From assembly GCF_002028425.1 (NCBI RefSeq), contig NZ_CP020042.1:4501560-4565559 (forward strand): 64,000 nucleotides of DNA, read 5' to 3'. Numbering within the stretch: the first letter of the stretch is position 1; each line of letters opens with the position of its first letter. Position numbers and translations under genes: made by a program. The notes beneath the pieces are model-generated. The model searched no databases and was not told where the DNA came from. It saw nothing but the letters and a program-made list of their open reading frames with translations. This document shows, piece after piece, positions 54,269 to 62,761 of this stretch. Source of the stretch: Streptomyces katrae (GTDB taxonomy: Bacteria > Actinomycetota > Actinomycetes > Streptomycetales > Streptomycetaceae).

Positions 54269-55870
54269 ATGACTTTCCCGCTTCTGACGGTGACGGCCGC
54301 GCTCCCCGCGGTCGGCGCGGTCCTCACCGCCGCCGTCCCGGCCAAACAGCGCACCGCCGCCAAGTGGCTCGCGCTGCTGTTCTCCCTGGCGACGCTGGCG
54401 TCGGCCGTGCTCGTCGCGGTCCGCTTCGAGCCCGGCGGCGCCCGCTACCAGCTCACCGAGTCCCACGCCTGGATCGCCGACTTCGGCGTCCGCTACGAAC
54501 TGGGCGTGGACGGCATCGGGGTGGCGCTCATCGCGCTCACCGCCCTGCTGATCCCCTTCGTGATCGGGGCCGGCTGGAACGACGCCGACCCCCTGGAGAC
54601 CAACTCGTCGCGCTGGCGCCCCACCCAGGGCTTCTTCGCCCTGATCCTGCTGGTCGAGGCGATGGTGGTGATCTCCTTCGAGGCCACCGACGTCTTCCTC
54701 TTCTACATCTTCTTCGAAGCCATGCTCATCCCGATGTACTTCCTCATCGGAGGCTTCGGGGACCGGGCACACGCCGGCAGCGACGAGAACGCCGCCGCCC
54801 AGCGCTCGTACGCGGCGGTCAAGTTCCTCCTCTACAACCTGGTCGGCGGCCTCATCATGCTGGCCGCCGTCATCGGGCTGTACGTGGTCGCCGGGAACTT
54901 CTCCCTCCAGGAGATCGCCGCCGCCCGCGCCGCGGGCACCCTCGACATGGCGACCAACACCGAGCGGCTGCTCTTCCTCGGCTTCTTCTTCGCCTTCGCC
55001 GTGAAGGCCCCGCTGTGGCCGCTGCACACCTGGCTGCCCAACGCCATGGGCGAGGCCACCGCCCCGGTCGCCGTACTGATCACCGCGGTCGTCGACAAGG
55101 TCGGCACCTTCGCGATGCTCCGCTTCTGCCTCGGCCTCTTCCCCGAGGCCAGCAAGTGGGCCACCCCCGTGATCCTCGTCCTGGCCCTGGTCAGCATCGT
55201 CTACGGCGCACTGCTCGCGGTCGGACAGCGGGACATCAAGCGGCTGGTCGCCTACGCGTCGATCTCGCACTTCGGCTTCATCATCCTGGGCATCTTCGCG
55301 ATGACCTCCCAGGGCCAGTCGGGCGCGACGCTCTACATGGTCAACCACGGGATCTCCACGGCGGCGCTGATGCTGGTCGCCGGCTTCCTGATCTCGCGGC
55401 GCGGCTCGCGGCTCATCGCCGACTACGGCGGTGTCCAGAAGGTGGCCCCGGTCCTCGCCGGCACCTTCCTGATCGGCGGCCTCGCCACCCTGTCCCTGCC
55501 GGGCCTCGCCCCCTTCGTGAGCGAGTTCCTGGTCCTGGTCGGCACCTTCGCCCGGTACCCGGTCATCGGCGTCATCGCCACCATCGGCATCGTGCTGGCC
55601 GCCCTGTACACCATGGTCCTCTACCAGCGGACCATGACCGGCCCCGTGAAGGAGGAGGTCCGCACCCTGCCGGACCTGCGCCCGCGGGAGCTCCTGGTGG
55701 TCGCCCCGCTCATCGCGCTGCTGATCGGGCTGGGCGTCTACCCGAAGGTGCTGACCGACATCGTCAACCCGTCGGTGCAGCACACGCTGTCGGACGTGAA
55801 GAAGACGGACCCCAAGCCCGAGGTGGCCGTGGAAGCCGAGCACATCGACAAGAAGGCGGCGGTCAAGTGA
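54269..55870 (+). CDS. nuoM: NADH-quinone oxidoreductase subunit M
   Basis: A 533-residue antiporter-like subunit with about 14 helices. YFLIGGFGDRAHAG, FAVKAPLWPLHTWLPNAMGE and KRLVAYASISHFGFIILGIF are typical, with the key Lys and Glu residues in place. ATG 54269 lies 1 bp after the nuoL stop. nuoN overlaps its stop (GTGA). Confidence 0.95.
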   Translation: MTFPLLTVTAALPAVGAVLTAAVPAKQRTAAKWLALLFSLATLASAVLVAVRFEPGGARYQLTESHAWIADFGVRYELGVDGIGVALIALTALLIPFVIGAGWNDADPLETNSSRWRPTQGFFALILLVEAMVVISFEATDVFLFYIFFEAMLIPMYFLIGGFGDRAHAGSDENAAAQRSYAAVKFLLYNLVGGLIMLAAVIGLYVVAGNFSLQEIAAARAAGTLDMATNTERLLFLGFFFAFAVKAPLWPLHTWLPNAMGEATAPVAVLITAVVDKVGTFAMLRFCLGLFPEASKWATPVILVLALVSIVYGALLAVGQRDIKRLVAYASISHFGFIILGIFAMTSQGQSGATLYMVNHGISTAALMLVAGFLISRRGSRLIADYGGVQKVAPVLAGTFLIGGLATLSLPGLAPFVSEFLVLVGTFARYPVIGVIATIGIVLAALYTMVLYQRTMTGPVKEEVRTLPDLRPRELLVVAPLIALLIGLGVYPKVLTDIVNPSVQHTLSDVKKTDPKPEVAVEAEHIDKKAAVK

Positions 55871-57522
55871 GCGCCACGACCGCTGCCCAGGGCCTGCTGG
55901 CACTGGCGGCCAACGGACCGGCCGACAGGATCCCGGCCCCGCACATCGAGTACGCCCAGCTCGCGCCCACGCTGATCGTGGTGGGCGCGGCCGTCCTCGG
56001 CGTCCTCGTCGAGGCCTTCGTCCCGCGCAGGTCCCGCTACCACGTCCAGGTGTTCCTGGCCGTCGCCTCCCTCGCCGCGGCCTTCGCCGCGGTCGTCGCC
56101 CTCGCCGCGGGCGGGTACGGCAACACCAAGGCCCACATCGCGGCCATGGGCGCCATCGCCGTCGACGGCCCGGCACTGTTCCTCCAGGGCACCATCCTGC
56201 TCGCCTCGGTCGTGGCCGTGTTCACCTTCGCCGAGCGCCGCCTCGACCCCAGGGCGCACGGCAAGCGCGTCGACTCCTTCGCCGCCCAGGCCGCGTCCGT
56301 ACCGGGCAGCGACAGCGAGAAGGCCGCCGTCAAGGCCGGGTTCACCACCACCGAGGTGTTCCCGCTGGCCCTGTTCGCCATCTCCGGGATGCTGATCTTC
56401 CCGGCGGCCGACGACCTGCTGACCCTGTTCATCGCGCTGGAGGTCTTCTCCCTCCCGCTGTACCTGCTCTGCGCCGTCGCCCGCCGCCAGCGGCTGATGT
56501 CGCAGGAGGCGGCCGTCAAGTACTTCCTGCTCGGCGCCTTCTCCTCGGCGTTCCTGCTGTTCGGCATCGCCCTGCTCTACGGCTACGCGGGCTCCGTCTC
56601 GTACGCGGTCATCGCGGACGTGGTGGACGGCACGGTCACCACCGTCGACCCGGCGCTGGCCTCCACCATGGGCAACGACGCACTGCTGCTCATCGGCGGC
56701 GCGCTGATCCTGATGGGCCTGCTCTTCAAGGTCGGCGCGGTCCCCTTCCACATGTGGACCCCGGACGTCTACCAGGGCGCCCCCACCCCCGTGACCGGCT
56801 TCATGGCCGCCGCGACCAAGGTGGCCGCCTTCGGCGCCCTGCTGCGCCTGCTCTACGTGGTCCTGCCCGGGCTGCGCTGGGACTGGCGGCCGGTGATGTG
56901 GGGCGTCGCCATCGTGACGATGCTCGCGGGTGCGGTCATCGCCGTGACCCAGACGGACGTCAAGCGACTGCTGGCGTACTCCTCGATCGCGCACGCCGGG
57001 TTCATCCTGGCCGGTGTCATCGCCACCTCGGCGGAGGGCGTCAAGTCCGTCCTCTTCTACCTGGGCGCCTACTCCTTCGTGACGATCGGCGCGTTCGCGG
57101 TGGTCACGCTGGTGCGCGACGCGGGCGGCGAGGCCACGCACCTGTCGAAGTGGGCCGGGCTCGGGCGGCGTTCGCCGCTCACCGCGGCCGTCTTCGCGGT
57201 GTTCCTGCTGGCCTTCGCCGGCATCCCGCTGACCTCCGGCTTCGCCGGGAAGTTCGCCGTGTTCAAGGCGGCCGCGGAGGGCGGGGCCGGGGCGCTGGTC
57301 GTCGTCGGTGTGATCTCGTCGGCGATCGCGGCGTTCTTCTACATCCGGGTGATCGTGCTGATGTTCTTCAGCGAGCCGAAGGCCGACGGGCCGACGGTGG
57401 CGGTGCCCTCACCGCTGACGATGACCACCATCGCGGTGGGCGTCGCCGTCACCCTGGTGCTGGGCGTCGCGCCGCAGTACTTCCTCGACCTGGCCGGGCA
57501 CGCGAGCACCTTCGTGCGCTGA
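55867..57522 (+). CDS. nuoN: NADH-quinone oxidoreductase subunit N
   Basis: A 551-residue antiporter-like subunit, the last gene of the operon. SQEAAVKYFLLGAFSSAFLL, KVGAVPFHMWTPDVYQGAPT and VKRLLAYSSIAHAGFILAGV are diagnostic. A polar insert at about 125-160 (ERRLDPRAHGKRVDS) separates two helices, as in other high-GC Gram-positives. GTG 55867 overlaps the nuoM stop. A strong hairpin follows at 57536. Confidence 0.95.
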   Translation: MSATTAAQGLLALAANGPADRIPAPHIEYAQLAPTLIVVGAAVLGVLVEAFVPRRSRYHVQVFLAVASLAAAFAAVVALAAGGYGNTKAHIAAMGAIAVDGPALFLQGTILLASVVAVFTFAERRLDPRAHGKRVDSFAAQAASVPGSDSEKAAVKAGFTTTEVFPLALFAISGMLIFPAADDLLTLFIALEVFSLPLYLLCAVARRQRLMSQEAAVKYFLLGAFSSAFLLFGIALLYGYAGSVSYAVIADVVDGTVTTVDPALASTMGNDALLLIGGALILMGLLFKVGAVPFHMWTPDVYQGAPTPVTGFMAAATKVAAFGALLRLLYVVLPGLRWDWRPVMWGVAIVTMLAGAVIAVTQTDVKRLLAYSSIAHAGFILAGVIATSAEGVKSVLFYLGAYSFVTIGAFAVVTLVRDAGGEATHLSKWAGLGRRSPLTAAVFAVFLLAFAGIPLTSGFAGKFAVFKAAAEGGAGALVVVGVISSAIAAFFYIRVIVLMFFSEPKADGPTVAVPSPLTMTTIAVGVAVTLVLGVAPQYFLDLAGHASTFVR

Positions 57523-57535
57523 CCGGTGGCGTCGC

Positions 57536-57570
57536 GCGGGCCCGGCTCCCCCTCGGGGGGCCGGGCCCGC
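57536..57570. terminator. Terminator of the nuo operon
   Basis: GCGGGCCCGGC (57536-57546) pairs with GCCGGGCCCGC (57560-57570), extended inside by CCCC/GGGG. It also serves the convergent gene at 57586. Confidence 0.8.
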
Positions 57571-57585
57571 CGCGTTCCGCGCGGT

Positions 57586-58191
57586 CTAACCGTGGTCGGC
57601 GTGCATCGGGTTGGGTGCCGCGTTCCCGGGGCACTTCAGGGCCGTGTTCCAGTTGTGGAAGCGGCCCGCCGGGTTGTCCTTGTACGCCCACATGTGCAGG
57701 TCGTAGTGCTTGGGCATGCCCGCCCAGTGACCGGGCATCGGCCCGTCGAAGGGCAGGCCGAACATGGTCGGCCGGTCGTCGGTGGTCTTCAGGTCCTGGT
57801 CCCGGTCGGCGGACATCCACTCCACCGTCTGGAGCTTGCGGCGGCCGTTGCGGTCCTTCTCCGTGCTGTAGAGGAGCGCGGTCGGCCTGGCGGGGTCCCG
57901 GGAACCCCAGTTGGCCTCCTTGACGTAGTGGTAGCCCATGGCGCCCGCCCCGAAGGGGTTGGTCATGCACTCCTGGCCGTGCGGGACGTATCCGTCCTTG
58001 ATCGCCTGCCGTTCGTCCACGTACTTGGCGGTCACCGCCATCGCCGTGGCCATGTCGCGCATCGCCTTCGCGTCGTGCGGGTCGGGCGCCGGGCCGTCCA
58101 CGGCGTGCGCCGGGGGGAGGGCGGCCAGGACGACGGACGCGCCGACGACGGCACAGGCGGACAGGGCCTTGAGGCCACGGGCTACGGGCAT
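57586..58191 (-). CDS. Secreted protein, paralogue of the next gene (family unknown)
   Basis: A 201-residue protein from ATG 58191 (AGGAG upstream) with a signal peptide ending near PAHAVD. The mature part has YVPHGQECMTNPFGAGAMGY, DPARPTALLYSTEKD, MFGLPFDGPMPGHWAGMPKH and DLHMWAYKDNPAGRFHNWNT, with two cysteines. The gene at 58303 codes the same series of motifs, so the two are tandem paralogues. Several conserved His, Trp and Tyr residues suggest ligand or metal binding, but no function is known to me. It converges on nuoN. Confidence 0.7.
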   Translation of the reverse strand: MPVARGLKALSACAVVGASVVLAALPPAHAVDGPAPDPHDAKAMRDMATAMAVTAKYVDERQAIKDGYVPHGQECMTNPFGAGAMGYHYVKEANWGSRDPARPTALLYSTEKDRNGRRKLQTVEWMSADRDQDLKTTDDRPTMFGLPFDGPMPGHWAGMPKHYDLHMWAYKDNPAGRFHNWNTALKCPGNAAPNPMHADHG

Positions 58192-58302
58192 GGGAGCTCC
58201 TGGTGTTCGGGGGTCCCGGAGGGGCTTGCGTTCCACCATCGGGGCGGGGCACGGGCCGTGCACGCGGCGGGCGGCCGAACGGGCGCCGCCGAACGGGGCG
58301 GG

Positions 58303-58947
58303 CTACGGGGAGGTGGCCGCGGGGGAGGGGGCGGCGGCCGGAGCCACGGGGGTGGCGGGAGTGGCGGGGGTTGCGGGGGCGACGGGGCGGGGCCGGGTGG
58401 TCCCCGGACGGCAGACGACCTTCGGGTTGAACGGCTCGAACCGGCCGGACGGGTTGTCCTTCCACAGCCACAGGTGCAGCGAGTAGTGCACCTTCTGCCC
58501 CTTGTAGCGGGCCGGCAGCGGCCCCTTGAAGGGCTCGCCGAAGAGGGAGGGACGGTCGTCGTCGGTGTCCGTCCGGCCGTCCTTGTCCACGACCATCCAT
58601 TCGAGGCCCACCAGGTTCCAGTGGCCCTGTCCGTCGCCCTCGTAGAGCAGGGCGGTGGGCTTGGCCGGGTCCACGGAGCCGTCGTAGGCGTGGTTGAAGT
58701 GCGGGTAACCCAACGCGCCCGGACCGCCGTTCGGGTCCACGACGCAGTACTGGTCGGGCACGTAGCCGGCGGCGACACCGGTGCTGTGCTGGTGGTACTT
58801 GGCGGTCGCCCGGTAGGCCAGGGCCAGTTGGGCGGAGGGCGTCAGCCGCGGCTGGGGCGCGGCGACCGCGGGCGCGGACGGCGCGGCCGCCAGCGCCGCG
58901 GCGGCCGCGAGGGCGAAGGGGGCGATCCTGCCGGTGCGAGAAACCAT
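58303..58947 (-). CDS. Secreted protein, paralogue of the previous gene (family unknown)
   Basis: A 214-residue exported protein from ATG 58947. It shares with its neighbour YVPDQYCVVDPNGGPGALGY, DPAKPTALLYEGDG, LFGEPFKGPLPARYKGQKVH and SLHLWLWKDNPSGRFEPFNP. The C-terminus adds a PATPATPATPVAPAAAPSP tail absent from the neighbour, probably slippage-derived. Both seem to be free secreted proteins. Duplication followed by divergence (roughly 40 percent identity by eye) is inferred. Confidence 0.7.
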   Translation of the reverse strand: MVSRTGRIAPFALAAAAALAAAPSAPAVAAPQPRLTPSAQLALAYRATAKYHQHSTGVAAGYVPDQYCVVDPNGGPGALGYPHFNHAYDGSVDPAKPTALLYEGDGQGHWNLVGLEWMVVDKDGRTDTDDDRPSLFGEPFKGPLPARYKGQKVHYSLHLWLWKDNPSGRFEPFNPKVVCRPGTTRPRPVAPATPATPATPVAPAAAPSPAATSP

Positions 58948-59228
58948 GCAGGCAGCGTCACCGCCCCGCCCGCGGGCCGCCACTCGGACGGCGCGGGTGG
59001 CGTAGGCGGCTCCCTCACGCCGCGGCCCGGGGCCCTGCCGGGCGGCCGGCGTGTTCGCGTACGCCGCGTCCGGCCGGGCGTCGCAGGGGCGTGGTGTGCG
59101 GTGCGCGCCGAGGGGGGCGTGGCGGTGGCGGTTCGGCGAGGGCGCGCCCGGGGGCGGGTGGCGCGGGTGTGCCGCTCCCCGCGGGGGCTCGCGTCCGGGG
59201 GTTGTCGGACGCGGGCTGGGTCCGGTGG

Positions 59229-61985
59229 TCAGGCGGCGCGGGTGGCGTAGGCGCGGACGTCGGCGTCGGGGTCCGTCACCGCTTGGGCCAGGGCCTTGCG
59301 GGCCTCCGGGGAGTCGGCGTGGGCCAGGAGGGCCAGCACCGCGGCCTTGCGGACGTCCGCGTCGGGGTCGGTGGCCAGGGCCGCGGCCAGCGCCGGCACG
59401 GCCGTCCCCGCGCCGGCCGCCGACAGCGCGGCCGCCGCCCCCGCGCGGACCTGCCAGGCGGGGTCCGACAGCGCCGCCGCGGCGGTGTCGGCGTACGCGG
59501 GCGGGCAGCCCGTGGCGGCCAGGGCCCCCAGCGCGGCCCCCCGCACCAGCGGGTCCGGGTCGTCCAGGAGCGGCGCCAGCGCGGCCCGCACCCCGGCCCC
59601 TTCCCCGGCGACCGCCGCCAGCCCCTTCGCCACGGCCACCCGCACCTCACGCGCCCCGTCCCCGGCCGCCGCCGCCGCCAGCTCCGCGAGGGCGTCCACC
59701 GAGACCAGCGCCCGGACGGCGTGCACCCGCACCTCCGTATCGGCGTCGTCCAGCGCACGCACGTACAGCGCGGCGTCCCCCAGCCGCAGCGCGCGCAGCC
59801 CCTCCAGCGCGGCCGCCCGCACCAGCCGGTCGGGCACCGCCAGGGCTTCCCGCAGCCCGGCGTCCAGCTCCGGATCGCCCGGCAGCACCTCCAGCAGCTC
59901 CCGCAGCGCCCCCGCCGCCGCGGCCCGGACACCGGGATCCGCGTCCCGCATCCGCTCGGCCAGCGCCGGCCCCGCCCCGGCGGGCACGGTCTCCCCGACG
60001 GCGGCGACGGCCGCGCCCCGCACGGCCGGGTCCGGGTCCGTGAGGTAGCCCCGCAGCGCCGCCAGCTCGGGCGCCTCCTCGGCGAGCGCGAGCAGCTCCA
60101 GGATCCGCGGCGACCCCGTCCCGCCGGCCGACCCCGTCCCGCCGGCCGTCCCCGCAGCCCCGGGCTCCGCCGAGGACGCCGCCGGGGACTCCGCCCGCGC
60201 CCGCGGGGCGGCCTTCGCCGGGCCCGCCGTCGCCACTCCGACCAGCTCCACCTCGCCCAGCGGCCGCGAGGGACCGCCCGGCGGGGTGAACTCCGGGACC
60301 GGGACCACGTACGGCTCCACCGGCCGCGCCGTGAACTCCATCGCTCCGGAAGCCGACTTGTGCAGGTCCAGGTGGTACAGCCAGTCCGCGTCCGCCCGCT
60401 CCGGATGGTCGAGTCGCTCGTGGTAGAGCCCCCAGCGGGACTCCGTACGCGCCAGCGAGGCCCGTGCCGCCATCTCCGCGCAGTCCCGGATGAACGACAC
60501 CTCCGCGCAGCGCATCAGCTCGTGCGCCGTCGTCGCCCCCATCCCCGCGATCTCCGCCTCCATCCGGGTGAAGGCCTCCACGGCCAGGGACAGCTTCGCT
60601 CCCGTCTTCGGCGGGGCCACGTAGTCGTTCACGAACCGCCGCAGCTTGTACTCCACCTGCGTCTGCGGCGGCCCGTCCGGGTGGCGCAGCGGCCGGTAGA
60701 CCAGCTCGTGCGCCGCCGCCAGCTGGTCCGCCGGCAGCTCCCCCTCGTACGCCGTGTACCGCGCGGCGTCCTCGCCCGCCAGGTCCCCGAAGACGAATGC
60801 GCCGATCATGTAGTTGTGCGGTACGGACGCCAGGTCGCCGGCGGCGTACAGCCGGGGCACGGTGGTGCGGGCGTGGTCGTCCACCCGTACGCCGGACGCC
60901 GAGTGCCCGCCGCACAGCCCGATCTCCGAGATGTGCATCTCCACGTCGTGCGTGCGGTAGTCGTGGCCGCGCCCCGCGTGGAAGGTGCCGCGCGTCGGGC
61001 GCTCCGTCGTGTGCAGGATCGATTCCAGCGCCTCCACCGACTCCTCGGGGAGGTGGCTGAGCTTGAGGTACACCGGCCCCCGGTCCGAGGCCAGTTCGGC
61101 CGCGAACTCGGCCATCATCTGCCCCGACCAGTAGTCGGAGTCCACGAACCGCTCGCCGTGCCGGTTGACCTGGTAGCCGCCGAACGGGTTGGCGACGTAC
61201 GCGCACGCCGGGCCGTTGTAGTCCTTGATCAACGGGTTGATCTGGAAGCACTCGATCCCGGTCAGCGCCGCGCCCGCGTGGTAGGCCATGGCGTAGCCGT
61301 CCCCGGCGTTGGTGGGGTTCTCGTACGTTCCGTACAGGTATCCCGAGGCCGGCAGCCCGAGCCGGCCGCAGGGGCCGGTCGCCAGGACCACCGCCCCCGC
61401 CCGGACCGTCACGAAGGCCCCCGTACGGGTGTTGAAGGCCGCCGCCCCGATCGCCCGGCCGTCCTCCGGCGAGGTCAGCACCCGCACCGGCATCACCCGG
61501 TTCTCGATGCGGATCCGCTCGCGCATCTCACGGCGGCGCAGCTGCCGGTAGAGCACCTTCTTGACGTCCTTGCCCTCCGGCATGGGCAGAACGTACGAGC
61601 CCGAGCGGTGGACCTGGCGCACCGCGTACTCGCCGTGCTCGTCCTTCTCGAACTTCACCCCGTACGACTCCAGCCGCCGCACCATCGCGAAGCCGCGGGT
61701 GGCGGTCTGGCGGACGGTGGACTGGTCGACGACGCCGTCGTTGGCGCGGGTGATCTCGGCGACGTAGTCGTCCGGTTCGGCGCGGCCGGGCACGACGGCG
61801 TTGTTGACCCCGTCCATGCCCATGGCGAGGGCTCCGGAGTGCCGTACGTGCGCCTTCTCCAGCAGCAGGACGCGGGCCCCGCGCTCGGCGGCGGTCAGCG
61901 CGGCCATCGTGCCGGCGGTGCCGCCGCCGATGACGAGGACGTCGCAGGAGAGTTCCTCGGCGTCGCCGATCGCGGGGATGTCCAC
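59229..61985 (-). CDS. Flavoprotein (fumarate reductase/AprA-like) fused to HEAT repeats
   Basis: A 918-residue fusion. Residues 1-560 form a flavoprotein subunit of the fumarate reductase/adenylylsulfate reductase type: VLVIGGGTAGTMAALTAAERG (FAD loop), RHSGALAMGMDGVNN, NPTNAGDGYAMAYHAGAAL and RLYAAGDLASVPHNYMIGAF. After an Ala/Gly/Ser linker, residues ~630-918 are about ten HEAT-like repeats (for example DPDPLVRGAALGALAATG), a protein-docking surface. It lies 41 bp downstream of a sulfonate-type ABC transporter gene, so a role in organosulfur oxidation is likely. The expected ferredoxin partner is not adjacent. GTG 61985 has AAAGG upstream. Confidence 0.8.
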   Translation of the reverse strand: MDIPAIGDAEELSCDVLVIGGGTAGTMAALTAAERGARVLLLEKAHVRHSGALAMGMDGVNNAVVPGRAEPDDYVAEITRANDGVVDQSTVRQTATRGFAMVRRLESYGVKFEKDEHGEYAVRQVHRSGSYVLPMPEGKDVKKVLYRQLRRREMRERIRIENRVMPVRVLTSPEDGRAIGAAAFNTRTGAFVTVRAGAVVLATGPCGRLGLPASGYLYGTYENPTNAGDGYAMAYHAGAALTGIECFQINPLIKDYNGPACAYVANPFGGYQVNRHGERFVDSDYWSGQMMAEFAAELASDRGPVYLKLSHLPEESVEALESILHTTERPTRGTFHAGRGHDYRTHDVEMHISEIGLCGGHSASGVRVDDHARTTVPRLYAAGDLASVPHNYMIGAFVFGDLAGEDAARYTAYEGELPADQLAAAHELVYRPLRHPDGPPQTQVEYKLRRFVNDYVAPPKTGAKLSLAVEAFTRMEAEIAGMGATTAHELMRCAEVSFIRDCAEMAARASLARTESRWGLYHERLDHPERADADWLYHLDLHKSASGAMEFTARPVEPYVVPVPEFTPPGGPSRPLGEVELVGVATAGPAKAAPRARAESPAASSAEPGAAGTAGGTGSAGGTGSPRILELLALAEEAPELAALRGYLTDPDPAVRGAAVAAVGETVPAGAGPALAERMRDADPGVRAAAAGALRELLEVLPGDPELDAGLREALAVPDRLVRAAALEGLRALRLGDAALYVRALDDADTEVRVHAVRALVSVDALAELAAAAAGDGAREVRVAVAKGLAAVAGEGAGVRAALAPLLDDPDPLVRGAALGALAATGCPPAYADTAAAALSDPAWQVRAGAAAALSAAGAGTAVPALAAALATDPDADVRKAAVLALLAHADSPEARKALAQAVTDPDADVRAYATRAA

Positions 61986-62000
61986 GGTGTACTGCCTTTC

Positions 62001-62028
62001 AGGGATCAGGGATCAGGGGTCAGAGGTC
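62001..62028. repeat. 7-bp tandem repeat AGGGATC (four units, two degenerate)
   Basis: AGGGATC twice, then AGGGGTC and AGAGGTC. It matches the array at 3697-3723, lies between the ATPase stop and the flavoprotein start, and may contribute purine-rich ribosome-site-like sequence on neither coding strand. Confidence 0.75.
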
Positions 62029-62761
62029 AGAGGGAGGAGAGGATGCGCTCGCGCAGCCCGGAGCGGGTGGCGGTGCGGTCACGCGGGGCCGGCACGGGCA
62101 GCACCTCGCCGGTGGCCGGCAGGGCGATCCGGTCGGCCAGGTACAGGGCCTCGTCCACGTCGTGGGTGACGAAGACGACGGTGGCCCCGGTGCCGGCCAG
62201 GACCTCCACGAGGAGGTCCTGCATCCCGGCGCGGGTCTGCGCGTCGAGCGCGCCGAAGGGTTCGTCCATCAGGACGGCCCGGGGGCGGGGGGCCAGGGCC
62301 CGGGCCAGCTGGACGCGCTGGCGCTGGCCGCCGGAGAGCTGGTGGGGGAGCTTGTGGGCGTGCCCGTCGAGCCCGACCCGCTCCAGCCACTCGGTGGCGG
62401 TCCGGCGCCGCTCGGCGCGGGGCACCTTCCGTATCTGGAGGGGCAGTTCGACGTTGCCCCGGACGGTGCGCCAGGGCAGCAGGGCGTCCTCCTGGAACAC
62501 CAGGGCCCGGTCGGCGCCGGGGCCGCTGACGGGCCGGCCGTCCAAGGTCACCTCGCCCGCGAGCGGGGACAGCAGGCCGGCGAGGGTCCGCAGCAGGGTC
62601 GACTTCCCGCAGCCGGAGGGGCCGACGACGGCCAGCACTTCCCCGGGCTCGACGCCGAGGTCGACCCCGTCGAGGACGGCGGCCCCTGCGGGGTGCCCGA
62701 GACGGGCGCCGCGCAGGGCGAGGGCCGCGCCGGTCCCCTCCGGGGTGGTCGGGGTGCTCAT
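62027..62761 (-). CDS. ABC transporter ATP-binding protein (SsuB/TauB-type)
   Basis: A 244-residue nucleotide-binding subunit: Walker A GPSGCGKST, Q-loop FQEDALLPWRTV, signature LSGGQRQRVQLARAL, Walker B RAVLMDEPFGALD, switch His FVTHDVDEAL. These features place it with the nitrate/sulfonate/taurine importers. ATG 62761 has GGAAGGA 9 nt upstream. The start is certain enough to show that the upstream frame coming from the repeat region is not part of it. It acts with the permease to its 5' side. Confidence 0.9.
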   Translation of the reverse strand: MSTPTTPEGTGAALALRGARLGHPAGAAVLDGVDLGVEPGEVLAVVGPSGCGKSTLLRTLAGLLSPLAGEVTLDGRPVSGPGADRALVFQEDALLPWRTVRGNVELPLQIRKVPRAERRRTATEWLERVGLDGHAHKLPHQLSGGQRQRVQLARALAPRPRAVLMDEPFGALDAQTRAGMQDLLVEVLAGTGATVVFVTHDVDEALYLADRIALPATGEVLPVPAPRDRTATRSGLRERILSSL

